A stretch of DNA of 64,000 bases from Aristolochia californica (taxonomy: Eukaryota > Streptophyta > Magnoliopsida > Piperales > Aristolochiaceae), in assembly GCA_029961685.1 (NCBI GenBank), contig JARWKL010000007.1:2004708-2068707 (forward strand), written 5' to 3'. Positions 44,504-56,622 of this stretch are shown piece after piece. Each line of letters begins with the position of its first letter. The first letter of the stretch is position 1. The notes beneath the pieces are model-generated. The model saw nothing but the letters and a program-made list of their open reading frames with translations. It searched no databases and had not been told where the DNA came from. Position numbers and translations under genes: made by a program.

Positions 44504-45877
44504 ATGAATCCGTAACCGATCCAAATTCTCTTTAGGAACCTTATTTGGATGTGTTAGAAATGTCCCTTTTTTTTAAAGTTGACCCATTATTAGGTGGTTT
44601 CCCTTAGATGTAGGAAAAGTGGGACAATTGTAACTGTCCATCAGTTCCAAATTATTCTCTTTTGATGGGAAACAGGGTTTGAGAAGTTGTATGTAAAAAA
44701 AGGATCTAGTCTAACAAAGACTTTTGTGACTCCATCGATTGCACTTTGGATAGATTAAATAGTTTTCTAAAAAATTTCTGGAATTTGACTAGCATGGCTA
44801 GAGGTATGTATCTTGAACTTCTGTTTTCAGTTTTTTTAATGAATTTCATACATGTTTTGTAGAAATTCTGCTTTCATTTCGGAAAAGGCCTATCACTATT
44901 TTTCATTATGTCGTAGAAAGTTTTTGCTTTTGGGAATCAAGGGTGGAGGCATATGTTGTATCGCTACTGCAAAATAGCTTTGCCGTGACAAATGTTCATG
45001 CTCCTACAACTCCACGAGGCTACAAACACCTCATCAGTTCTCGATGAAACAGTTCTATTTTATTTTTTAAAGAGAGCACAAAACTATTGTGACTCGGCAC
45101 AAGAGGCATGTCGAAGGCACTGTGTGCGCCAGACTTGGTTACCCACTAGGCACACCAATGGAGCCACTGTGTGAGCTAAATTTGTTGTGCACTAGAAGAT
45201 TGCATCGAGAGAGGCGTTGTATGTGTTGGTGTTGAACTGTCGACAAACCCATAGTCCGTCGGCTTCACGGCCGATAGTTGTAGCCATTCTCCTCGAGAAT
45301 GATGGACTCGGGCTTTCTGTGTCAGACAACTGGCTGAAGAAGAAGAAGTGGATGCTCTGGAGAGGCAGGCCTCCACGCTCAAGCCTGGCACTCTCCCACT
45401 ACGCCATATGGTGGGTAGAGAGTGTGGAGGAGGTCGTCGCTCTAATAGGGGACTGTGAACACTAGTCCATCGAAGCATAACCAAGAGATGTTGTGTTTCA
45501 TAGAGCACCGAGAGAAACATTGTAACGAGTGTATTGTTCACTGGCATCGTGCTCTCCTTGGAGGAACACCTACGGTAGTGGCAACAAAGGATTGAGATGA
45601 TGGTGTGTGGGCGGTGAGTCGAGTCCCGAATGGACAAGACGCCTAGCATTGAGCAACTGAGAGATGGCTACTTCAAAACACAACTGTGATCGGCGCTAAG
45701 TGTGATGGCATTGTGTTCGCGTCGGAGCACAGCCAAGACTAGGAGCGTCGATATCGATCTCTCAGATGCTCCATAGCATTGTACATGCCTGAGCACCGAG
45801 AGGTGCTGTCTGTGCGTGGTGGAGGTTGAAGACAACCTTCAACATGCAAAATAAAATATTTAAAAAATAAAAAATAA
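44504..45877. other. Unassigned DNA
   Basis: Contains a relatively GC-rich stretch (45170-45840) with open frames on both strands but no domain I recognise. It could be an old transposon interior. Confidence 0.35.
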
Positions 45878-45958
45878 ATTGAGAGTGGGATTCAAACCCA
45901 TGCACATTCGAACAAGAACCTCACCTTAGACCACTTGGCCATCTCAACACGAGTGTTA
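45878..45958 (-). pseudogene. tRNA-Leu-like relic
   Basis: The minus strand reads GTTGAGATGGCCAAGTGGTC, then a GGTTTGAATCCCAC-type T arm, and ends TCTCAAT, which pairs with the 5' end (seven pairs including one G-U). D-arm and T-arm sequences match plant tRNA-Leu, but the anticodon arm does not form a proper stem. Likely a tRNA pseudogene or tRNA-derived repeat. Confidence 0.45.
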
Positions 45959-46599
45959 TAATTGAAAATATTTAATATATATGAATAACGGGGAAAATAA
46001 TATATTTTTGTTTTAATGCTTTTTTTCACTTTATTCATATGAATTAAATACTTGTACATGCATATGTTAGTTAATTCTCTATATGTAAAATTTTTATTTA
46101 GGTTTTTTGCATACTTAATTTTCTATGCATATTTTGGTTTACCTGAATATAAGGAATTAATAATTGGAAAAATTTTAGTCAATTATTTTGATGTCATATT
46201 TTAATTTAAGTTTGAGCAATTGAGTAATAGCACAACATTCTTGATTATGAAAATGTCTAGTGATATTAAGCATAGTTACATAGAGTTAATGACATAAAAA
46301 ATTATGATTAATCATGAAAATATAATAATTTAACCCCATAGGGTAATAATATATTTAAGTGACTAATTGGGAATGGCTTGATAAAATTTGCCAAAAAAAT
46401 TTCTAGTTGGCCATAGGTCTAGAAAATTGCTTTAGAGATAAATTTATGATCCCATCATAATGTAATATAAGTAGATTATGTGTTACAATCTAAGACCACA
46501 TGAAAGATCATAATGACATATTGATTTATTTGTTTGAGTTTATTTATATGGGTAAATATTCAATATTTGGTTTCATTGCATGTTTTAGTAAGCATTATT

Positions 46600-47410
46600 G
46601 TGTATTTTATAGTTGTTCAAACTTCATCTATTCCGAATTTTGATTCATTCAATATTATTCCTCTGAATAGTGATAATTATACTGATTGGAAGGAGAAAAT
46701 CCTCCTTGCATTAGGGTGCATGGACCTTGATTTGGCACTTCGCGTGGATGAACCTCCAAGACCCACGTAATCAAGTGCCCTAGTTGGGAAAACATCATAT
46801 GATCTTTGGGAACTATCCAATCGCTTGAGTTTGATCTTTATCAAATCTCATTTGGGAAGAGTATTCATGGATCCATCTTGATTGTGCCAAAGAAAAAGAA
46901 TATCTTCAATCTATTCAAGATCAGTTTGAGACTTCTCACAAGGCATTAGTAGGTACCATGATGACAAAAATGTGTTCCGTGAAATTTATTGGCACCAAAG
47001 GTGTGCATGAGCACATCATGCAGATGCAAGACATAGCCGCTATACTAAAATTGTTGAAGATTGAGATGTTTGAGTCATTTATGGTTTACTTCATCCTTTA
47101 CTCGCTCTCGTCTGAATACAGACCCTTCAAGATCTCTTACGACACACATAAAGAGAGATGATCAATTAATGAACTTTTGAGCATGTGTGTACAAGAGGAA
47201 GGGAGGTTGAATCAAAAGTGCACGTCTGACGACTCGTGGCAAGAAACCATTTAAGAAATGGAAGAGAAAAGGGCCTCTTAATCAAACTAATTAGGGCGAT
47301 GTCAAGTGCTTCTTTTACAAGAAGAAAAGACATATAAAGAAGATTTGTTCCAAATTCAAGCTTTGGTTTGAAAAGAAAAGTAATCTCATTTCTTTAGTGT
47401 GTTTTGACTC
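46600..47410 (+). pseudogene. Copia gag relic with near-complete domain order
   Basis: The plus strand reads DNYTDWKEKILLALGCMDLD and ALRVDEPP (46670-46765), then broken frames, VHEHIMQMQDIAAILK and EYRPFKISYDTHKER (47000-47160), INELLSMCVQEEGRL, and a zinc knuckle CFFYKKKRHIKKICSKF (about 47308-47360) whose second Cys is Tyr. This is a copia gag from start to zinc knuckle with a few stops and frameshifts. Confidence 0.85.
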
Positions 47411-47479
47411 GATAAAGGATGAGTTGAGATCCCTATTTTTAAGTTTCTTGGCAAAATTAGTCGTTTTGGATTGTTATCC

Positions 47480-47900
47480 AAAATGTAGCACATGAGGTTG
47501 ATCAATCATGTCTTTTCATTGATCAATCAATCGACCTCCAATGGCTAAATTTTAGCCTAATAATCAAACATGCTATCTTGTCAGATGTTGATCGATCAAA
47601 ATTTATAGCTTTATCTGGTAGAATTTTGGTTGATTGATCAAGCTTACAAAGGTTGATCGATCAAACCTGTATACTACTGAAGGTTTTCTACCAATGTATG
47701 TTCAATCAAGCCTTATACAAGTCGACCAATCATGTTGTTTTGCCATGAGTAAAATGAATGCAAAGCCTGATTAAGGCTAAAACAAAGTTGATAAAGGTTT
47801 CAAAAAAAATTGTATGAATTTGGAAAACATGATTTTGAAAATAGTTTGTATACCCTAAGCTCCAAAAGTGAATTCATGCCTAAAGGTTTGAAAACTAGAT
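47480..47900. repeat. TGATCGATCA-rich LTR-like segment
   Basis: Repeated TTGATCGATCAA-type words at 47500-47720, followed by GCTCCAAAAGTGAATTC, as in the palindrome-rich LTRs at 7541-8870 and 13200-13900. Confidence 0.5.
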
Positions 47901-49799
47901 AGTTAACCTCTTTGTAATACTAGAGTTTGTGAAAATTTCTAAAATATTTGTTCTTCTCCAAGGTCGGAGTTTAATAAATTTTATCTGTCGGGCAAACTGG
48001 GTTGGTTCAGGAGACGATGAAACTGTTCTAGCTTATCCCCTATCCAATGCAAGAACAGTTAAGGAAGAGCATAATGGGAAGTGGCCGCCGCGGGGAATCT
48101 ATCAATCCTTCAAACAGGTGGTGGCAATCACCGTGCTTTTTAAGCGACGGCCACCTTGCAACCTTCCAAAGACTAAAATTCGGTCAACTTCATCGCTTAG
48201 AATACAGAATGGAGCCGTTCAACTTTCTGCTCCCACAACGACTCCTGTGCATAAAATACCAAACACACGACGTAAAAAACAAATCATTTATAGCAGACTT
48301 CGGTGATTAGTTTTATATTCATTGTCAATACAGTAACGAATGACAATGAATATCGTGAAATCCCACCTCGCGATCTACAAGTTTGTTAATTTATGAGATG
48401 GTTTTTCGTCGTTTCGGATAAGTGGATCTTATGTATTCTTCTATTATCGATTTCTTTTAATGCTCATCCAGTTCCATCTTACAGAAAAGTTTTTATCAGT
48501 GAAGTTAGTGGACGATCGTAAGCTCCGAACGGCAATCAACTACCCTTTTCATTTCCTTTTCAATCCACAGCAAAATTACCAAAACTTTGGCTGCAATAGA
48601 CGGCCTAACGGATTCGTCCCCGGGCCTTCTGGTTTCACCCAGGGAAGCTACCTTCATCGGCATTTTCTATGCAACTGCAAGGCTGACATTTCTGAGACTT
48701 CTCTTCTATATAAACGATTGCGGGATCCTTTCTTCGTTTAGCAAATGAGAGCTAGCCTTGTGTGATACTAACAACGCTGGAAAGGTAAAGAACTCTTTTT
48801 TTTTTTTTTTTTTTCTTCTTTAGAGTAATACCAGTTCTTGTGCATTTAGCCTAACTTTGAGTATATGAATCTCTTTCCTTTCATGAATTTCTTTCTCGGA
48901 ATTTTATCTGGCGGAGAAAAACTTATTAAGCCAAAAATATCGTTTCAATTGAATCAGTTCAGAGACTGGGAGCTGTATAATTTGTTGTGCGTCGGATCTC
49001 AGCAGAAATGTTTGTGCTCGGTTTGACATCAAATAACTAAGCTTCATGATCCTAGGTTACTGAAATCTGAATATCGCGGCTTAAACCTGTTCATCATTTT
49101 CATGGGCTCTTCAAAATCTTACACTTCTCCAAAAACTGCGTAAAGTTCGATTTTCATAATCTTCTGAGGTTGTTCTTTAATCTCTTTTTGGTAATCGCAA
49201 ATGTCAGATACAACTAATGTTCTTATATCTACTTTCTTCTTACACCTGATGCATTGTAATATAAAAAAAAAAAAAAATACGGAGAGACAGAAAACCGCAA
49301 AGAGTGTTTAACTCTGAAGATTATCCCAGGAAACCACGATGGATTTACCAGAAGAGATCGCGAACATGAAGGGGCATCTTATGAAAAGGTCAATATTCAT
49401 CTCGCTTATAACTCGTTTTGGTCGTTACCCTTTGTTCCGATCGCATCGTACAAGCTCCTCTTTCTTTGACTTGTGCTAAACATCGCACCCATTCGTCCCT
49501 GTAATTTTGGGTTTGGACCAAAATCTTCACCCAACGGAACTGTTCTCGCTCAAAATACTGAAAAACTTTGGCTTAATCCGCAGGCAATCTTGTCTGAATA
49601 ATATTTTTTATTAGACAACGTTGCTCTTATAAGAAAGAACGTGGAGACGCTATGAAAGTTATAGTAATGTTTCCCGTCATATAAATAATAGTTTCAGACA
49701 AACAACTTTTTCTTCTTGATTTCGGTTTTGAAAAAGAAACATTGGGGATATCGCATTCAAGAACAGAACCAATTTCTTATTCCCCACATCTGAGCACGC
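47901..49799. other. Intergenic DNA upstream of SOSEKI
   Basis: Open frames at 47929-48310 and 48460-48741 have no recognised domain. A perfect hairpin is at 48315-48353. CTATATAAACG at about 48708 is TATA-like and could belong to a distal promoter with a donor-like AAAG/GTAAAG at 48784. Confidence 0.35.
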
Positions 49800-49809
49800 C
49801 TATAAATAG
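49800..49809 (+). promoter_or_regulatory. Likely TATA box of the SOSEKI gene
   Basis: CTATAAATAG sits upstream of a purine-rich leader (49850-49915). A 5' UTR intron then appears to end at the acceptor at 50159-50160 (TTTTTCAG), just before the start codon. Confidence 0.5.
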
Positions 49810-50171
49810 ACCCGAATCCGGTTGTGGCTTGCCTTTTCTTTTGTCTTGCTGCATTAAGGAGAGAAGGAGAGAAAAGGCCAGATCAAAACGATAAAGATGA
49901 GCTGAGAAAACTAGAGGTGCTTTGGACGCTGAGCGTGCTTTTCATTTTCACGAGGTTTGGTTTTTAAAATTCTTTCTTGTTTGAAACATTCTCTACCTTC
50001 AGGCCTGCCGAGGGATTGTGATATCTTTTACCTTTATTCTGCATTCGCCGGCTAGACATTCCGACTTATTATCTGCAAATAATATTGAAACTAGAATCGT
50101 TTTTTAATGGGTATCCGACCATTTGAATTTTGAGGAGAGGGCTCTGACCATTGTTTTTCAGATACAGGAGG

Positions 50172-50358
50172 ATGGAAGCCAAAGGTGGGGAGGTGCGGCG
50201 AGTGCATATTGTCTATCTCTTGAGTCGTAAGGGAAGAATCGAAAATCCCCATCTATTTCGCGTCCACCACATAAATCATAATGGCGTTCGTTTGAGAGGT
50301 AAGGGCCTTGCTTCCATTAAAGACAGATAGAGTTCTCATTCTGGTTTTGTCATCAAAT

Positions 50359-50389
<31 letters not shown>

Positions 50390-51979
50390 CTCCAGACGTG
50401 AAACGATGGCTTGCAGAATTGAGAGGAAAGGAGATGCCAGAATCCTTCGCCTGGTCTTATAAGAGGTTGGATTACTGAGTAGAAACAATATCAATGTACA
50501 AATTCTTGTTTTATTTTTCGGTTTCAACTGTTCTTTCTTTTTCTTTTACCGAGATACGTAGTAAAGGCTAATAGCTTACAGGCGATACAAGAATGGATAT
50601 GTATGGCAAGATTTGTTGGACGACGATCTCATCACTCCAATCTCCGACAATGAATATTTCCTCAAAGGTTCCGAGATTTCATCATCTCCATTGGGTAATG
50701 CTTTCGAAGTCTGGAAAACAGAGATTCTCTTCTTCCAAAACTGTACTCAAATATTTTCAAACCCAAATTGCAATTATCATTTGTAATTAGATGATCCACT
50801 GGTACTGCAGATGAAATCCCGTCTTCCTTGCTAAGACACGAGCGACCTCAGGTTGCAAAGCTCCCGGAGAGACCGAGGGAGACGGAAACAGACGAGTTAG
50901 CGGACAGATCGGTGAAATTCAAACCCGACGACGACGACAAGACTACAGAAGAAACAGACACAACGTCGAGGGAGAAGACCTCGGGTTCCTCCTCATCTTC
51001 GTTATCTTCCTTCTCGGGTCCAGAGGAAGTTCCCGAGAAGAAAACTGAAAGCAAGAAATCCAGTTCAGCTACATTTACTAAAAGCAAGAGCAGCTCCAGC
51101 GGGGTTTCCTACGTCTTCCGTAATCTGCTTTCTTGCGGCGCTATCGACACCAACGACTCCGTTTTGAGGCTATTATGCAGGCACAAAACGAATACAAATA
51201 GCAAAAACAGAAGCAGTAACAGTAACAGTAACAGTAGCAGCGCTAATAACGTTAACACCAATAAGAACGAAACACATCCGAACCAGCAAGTACAGAATCA
51301 TTATAAAGGGGAAATCTGTAAATGTGATATAATGGGAGGGTCCGAGAGGTTTCCTACGAGAGTGTGCGATCTGACTCACCAGCAGGAACAGGCAAGAAGG
51401 TAATATCCTGATGGACATTTTTCCTAATATTGCTGTTTCTTTATCGATCTCTTTTACCGGCCATTCAAGGGAGAAGAAAAGAAGCCTTTGATTGTAGTTA
51501 CAACATGTTATATACAGGAAGAGTTTCAGCGGAGTAAACAGCTCGAAGAAGACGACCGATTCAGGAAATCAGAAAACGCCTTCTGCGGTTTGTAAGCCCG
51601 TCGCAGAACCGTATTGCTCGTGAGTAGACCATTCCTAATTTCATTCATTCCTGAGGCTATCATAGCTCAGTTCACTCTGTCCCCAGGCTTAGCTAATCTC
51701 CTGTTTCAGCTCACATTTTTAAATCTGGGACACAGGAGTGAATTGGTCGCATTTTTTATACTGTCTATGACAACTGTGAGATATTTTCATCATCTTCATT
51801 GTTGTCGTTGTTGCAGGCAATGCAGAAAGGCGTTCAAGCCAGAAAAACTTCACACCCACATGAAATCCTGCAGAGGCTTAAAGGGCAAAGCGAAAGGAAA
51901 CGCTGGGAAGGAGTCCCAGGGTAGGAAGAAACCCACGGCCCAAGGACTGCGCGCGAACCTCTTTCTCACTGATCACTAG
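50172..51979 (+). CDS. SOK: SOSEKI (DUF966) polarity protein, complete six-exon gene
   Basis: Exons 50172-50298, 50396-50465, 50582-50694, 50811-51399, 51518-51619 and 51817-51979 splice in frame to 387 aa. The N-terminal DIX-like domain (about 8-100) holds [51 protein letters not shown] and EYFLKGSEI, the core of SOK proteins. It is known to polymerise and drive polar edge localisation. A Ser/Lys-rich linker is followed by the conserved [14 protein letters not shown] motif (about 207-220) and a C-terminal zinc-finger-like CSQCRKAF...HTHMKSC (Cys333, Cys336, His348, Cys352). Intron 2's donor is GTTGGA, less usual but GT. The protein starts at the first ATG after the UTR acceptor. Which SOK clade it belongs to cannot be told here. 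Confidence 0.95.
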
Positions 51980-52289
51980 CCATTTCTTTTTGTGTTTCTA
52001 CTGATGCTATTGCCTTCATCTCTCTGCTTTTCGTTTTTTCAGTCAGAAATATTTGTGAAGGAGGCGAATAGTCGGAGTTAAAGCGGCGGTCCGCCCTTAC
52101 GAATGTTTTACTTTCAGCTAGGGAATGTTTTAGCATTTACTTTGTAAATAATGTCAAAAAAAATTTGTACTGTGCCTCGCCTTAATTAAAATCTTTTTTA
52201 AGTTTGGTCACATTGTTTCTCTTGTAACTATGGCATTAGTGTAATGATCACCAAGGGAAAGTACTTCTTGTGTTAGTGTGTGGGATGAA
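51980..52289. other. SOSEKI 3' flank
   Basis: Probable 3' UTR and terminator: AT-rich, with AATTAAAATC near 52185. No other feature seen. Confidence 0.45.
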
Positions 52290-52485
52290 AATTGTAGTAG
52301 AGAGTACAATAGAAAGAATACGGAGAGGAGAGATAACTCAACATAAATAGAAGAGTAATATAACTAAAACACCTTTAAACTGAAACTCTTATGATAAACC
52401 TCATTTCATAATAATTGTGGTTCTGTAAGATTTCTTATTATGAGAGTCATGTAAGACTCTTCTATATTTGCTCTCAACAATTATT
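52290..52485 (-). repeat. LTR family B fragment
   Basis: AACATAAATAGAAGAGTAATATAAC-like words, then GAGAGTCATGTAAGACTCTT, match 18640-18800 and 35260-35417. Confidence 0.68.
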
Positions 52486-52500
52486 AAATGTGTGGCCAAC

Positions 52501-53051
52501 ATAAACTTTAGAGCATAGGGTATATATGTATACGATAGTGGGTTTTTATTAGTTGATAAGATAACTAAATATATGATATTGATTATAATAAAAAAAAATA
52601 TATTATACATTAAAATTAAAATTAATTTTGAATAATATTAAATATTTATTTTAAATTTTAATAAAATTAATAAATAATGTTAGGTATAAACTTTAGAGCA
52701 TAGGGTATATATGTATACGATAGTGGGTTTTTATTAGTTGATAAGATAACTAAATATATGATATTGATTATAATAAAAAAAAATATTATACATTAAAATT
52801 AAAATTAATTTTGAATAATATTAAATATTTATTTTAATTTTTAATAAAATTAATAAATAATGTTAGGTATAAACTTTAGAGCATAGGGTATATATGTATA
52901 CGATAGTGGGTTTTTATTAGTTGATAAGATAACTAAATATATGATATTGATTATAATAAAAAAAATATATTATACATTAAAATTAAAATTAATTTTGAAT
53001 AATATTAAATATTTATTTTAAATTTTAATAAAATTAATAAATAATGTTAGG
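52501..53051. repeat. 184-bp tandem array, three units
   Basis: Units start ATAAACTTTAGAGCATAGGG at 52501, 52686 and 52869 (periods 185 and 183) and end AATAATGTTAGGT. They are nearly identical, differing mostly by single-base A/T indels. Very AT-rich. The first unit abuts an LTR fragment. Confidence 0.92.
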
Positions 53052-53110
53052 TATAAAATAGTGTACAAGGCTATAGCTTAACATTACATGTTTTAACGTT
53101 GCAGTATAAA

Positions 53111-53146
<36 letters not shown>

Positions 53147-53172
53147 GTTATTATTATTATTATTATTATTAT
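53111..53172. repeat. ATT microsatellite
   Basis: About twenty ATT units with one interruption (ATTGTTATT). It directly follows the 184-bp array region. Confidence 0.92.
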
Positions 53173-53981
53173 GATAGTTTAATGGTATAGTATAAAATTA
53201 TTATTACATAAAGTTTTTAGTATCGTGTTACGAAATTATAGATATTATGTTAATTAATATTATAATAAAAATGTAATATCATAGATTTTTTAAAAGCACC
53301 CATTTGTGGAAGGTCTTTATCTTTTCTTAAAAGTGCAAGGAAGAGTTGAAAGAGAGAGGTTAAGAGGGTTGAAATAAGAAGGAAAGGAAGAAGAGACGAG
53401 TAAAATAGAGGAAGAAGGAGATAGAGAAAGAAAACAAGAAGAGGAGAGGAGAAAAGAGAGGAGAAGTTCTAGGGCACGCATTGGAGAAAGGCAAGAGAGT
53501 TTTTGGAAAAATCTTGATTGATTTCTTCCTTTAGCCAATACCCCTATTTATACTCTTTAAATGCATTATTTGGAAAACTCCTTAATCAATTAGGAATACA
53601 TATCAGAAAGAGAGATTCTAGGAAATATGAAGGTTAAATCAATCTAGTATAGATTCGAAGAAATTCAAAGATGATATCAATTGGGATAAATCCCATCTTA
53701 TCTAGAAATGGTAACTATGAGTTATCTTTGACCACTCTCTTGAGGAGTATTTTTACTTTTTTTACCATCATGCTCATGCTCCTTGTTTCTTGGAAGTGGC
53801 ACTACCTCCACTTTCTATTTTGTGTTGGCACCTCCTTCTCTTTCTATTTTTCTTCTTCTCTATATCTTTTGCTTCTCATCTCCTCTTTGTTTTTTAGGGG
53901 CAAGTTTGGTTTTCTAGATTTGTGAGAAAACAAAATTAAATTGCCACTTTTACTCTTAAAGTGGAGCCACTTAGACTTTTT
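53173..53981. other. Unassigned DNA, probably LTR-derived
   Basis: Contains a GA-rich stretch (53330-53490) and CTATTTATACTC near 53545, a TATA-like feature seen in LTRs, but ends could not be set. Confidence 0.35.
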
Positions 53982-54247
53982 TGTTGGAAGATATGAATAA
54001 GTTGGAGTGTGATTGATGTAATTACTATAATTTTTTTTGTCTTTTCTTCACTTTTACTAGGGTGAAAGTTATAATTATAATATTGATATTTTTAGCATCT
54101 ATAAACAAATCTTAAGGGGGCGGGGTTGGACTTAGTCCATAACCCTATTATTTTTCCTCTTTTCTCCCCAACGTGTGCACTCTTCTCTCTTCTACTATCT
54201 TCTCTTCTTTAAGCAAGATGTAATCTATGGAATCCTGAAAATCAACA
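53982..54247 (+). repeat. LTR family A copy
   Basis: Begins TGTTGGAAGATATG and ends GAAAATCAACA, followed by a primer-binding-like TGATATTAAAAC. It is related to 8875-9164. No matching 3' LTR was found downstream. Confidence 0.7.
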
Positions 54248-56622
54248 TGATATTAAAACAACGACTAATTTTCAAGACCCATAGTTATGATTTTTTAAAA
54301 TTTCTAACTTGCTATTGCTCGGTAGATGATTGATTTGTTGATGGCTATGTTTATGATTTAAAGCGAGAACCCATGTAAGTATGACAAGGTAGGAACTCGA
54401 TTATTATGTCTCTAAGTTGTATATCTTTGTTAGTTTGATCCAGACGTTAATCACTTGCTGATAAGAAGAAGAACAACAACTAGATTGTTCTTATGATTAT
54501 CCAATTGTTGGCTTTGAAAAGCCATGCTTTGTCAAACAAGAACAACAAACTCATGCGATCTCCTCTGGTTATGAATCCCTTTTTTGGTAAGTAATTTGAA
54601 GTTGTTCTTATGATCACACGTCTGCTATACTCCAAGCTTTATCTCCCTCTCGGTTCTATTACAAACTTGAAAGAACTGGTTATCTTCTTTTTAGTCTATC
54701 TTCGTCTTCTTCGTCATTAGATAGCAATAGAAGTGTGCACGGTAACCGTTATCCATATGTTGTTGTATTCTCCATGTAAAGAAGCAAATGGAGCAATAAT
54801 CTCAACAGAGGGAGCAAGAATTTTTTTGCTTATGCTATGTGGTGGTCTTAATGTAATCAGACCAGAGGGAGCATTGAACCAATGCCCAGTATCGCTATCT
54901 ACTCTCATCCAACTCGGAATCGCTCTTTGCTCTCAACCAAACTTATATCATTGCCAATGTTGGACGCTTCTACAACTATTTTCTATTACTGGTATCATTG
55001 ACAATTGTTACTTCTTCGGTATCTACTATTGTATATTCGTAACATTTTGTTGTTGCATTGCTGTTCGGTTTCCATCTCGAGTGGAAATTTTGGTGCATCT
55101 TTCAAGCTAGCTTGTCCCGTTAATCCACCATTAAAAGTGGAAGTTTCGTCAACAATTAAGCGCAAGAGTGCCTTGTTATTTTTTGGGAATCTGCTACACT
55201 GGCTCATCTTTCTTCCAGCAAGAACAATCACATTCATCTGGCTTGTCTCCTTCAATGGCATGAGATATTTTCTACTGGAAGTCTCCCAAAATATGATGGC
55301 ATACTCGGTGATTCAATAGCTAAAAGACTTATTTCTGGAAGATCTTATTGAAATTGGATACAACATCTTTCTTTTTTAAAAGTCTTTAGAAAGTTGGACA
55401 ACTTACTGGTTGGCATATTGTTCATATATTTGTGTTGATATATCGTGATTGCCTCCGAGCCAGTGCAGGCAAACAACATCCAACCAAAATCTTTACTACA
55501 TGTTTTATTTTTGGAACATTGTTGGTTCTATGTTAGGTAGATTGCCTCCTGAGCAAATCTCTCTAGTAATCTCTCAAATCTCTCTGGTATTTACTGGTAA
55601 GGCTTAGGAGATAGTTGGTAAGTTTTGAAAGTTTTGATGTAGAATTTGGACAAGAAAATGATGATTTGGAGGAACTAAGTAACCAACCTACAATCTCAAT
55701 ATCAGAGAGAAGGATAAATGAACAAAATGAATTAGCTAACCATTTTCATAACAATATCGTAGCTCAAATGTAAGACAATACGTAGTGAGGAATAGTTGAT
55801 TTAACATGACCAATTTGTTTTTGAGTAAAAAAGTTTTAAAATTTTGCATTTGGTATTTTATTTTGCTTAAAATTTATCAGATAAGTATGGTAACGTATGA
55901 GATTGTTTAATAATTTCTATGTATTTACCTAGAATAGGCACTAATAGGTCTTATATTAAAATTTAAAAAAAAATCGTGTAATTTCCTAGTAAGACACTAA
56001 TAGGATTTTGCATTGAAGATTTCTTAGAATTATGTCTCCAAATCATTTCTATATTTCTTGGATATAAATTCTAATCAAGAGCACTAACGGGGCCTTACAG
56101 AGTTCATAAATGGCTTGAATTTAAAGCTTGTGAATATAATTTAGCCTCAATCAAATAGAATAGGGTTGTTGAAAGTTGAAAGTGTAGACTGTAATGAATA
56201 AATTGGCCTAAAGTATTAATTGGTTGCATGTCATGCATATGCTAGGAACGCACCAGTATTAGAAATGAGAAGTAACGTCGATTGGGCATGTGGGAGTCGT
56301 AATTGGATAAATCACAAATTAAGAATAATTAGTCCAAGTGATTTGGGCATGTGGGAGTTGTAATTGGATGAATCTCAAATTAAGAATAATTAGTCCAAGT
56401 GATGGAAGAAGCAGAGCTTTTTTCCTTGAAAGATATAATTGAAGGAGGGAGAAAGTGGTGTATGCTATCTTTTAAGTGGGTCCATTCCATCTTAAGCAAT
56501 TATAGTCTACACAACTCACTTTGCGTTATTTCATCATTCTTCAATGTGCTACTCACCTGATTATGATGGACATGTAGAGACTTTTAATTCCCGATGTTGT
56601 GAGAAAAAACTTCTAATTTTTT
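54248..56622. other. Unassigned DNA after LTR A, including a 61-bp tandem duplication
   Basis: Open frames in 54700-55320 carry no recognised motifs; this may be the interior of a non-autonomous element. At 56281-56402 a unit with GGGCATGTGGGAGT and AAATTAAGAATAATTAG is tandemly repeated with a period of about 61 bp. The rest is unremarkable. Confidence 0.4.

Noticed and set aside
45176..45649. A 157-codon minus-strand open frame
   Set aside because: No domain, no repeat of residues and no supporting start or splice context; may be old transposon DNA.
52501..53051. CRISPR or origin repeats
   Set aside because: Units are directly adjacent 184-bp tandem copies with no spacers, in a plant nuclear context.
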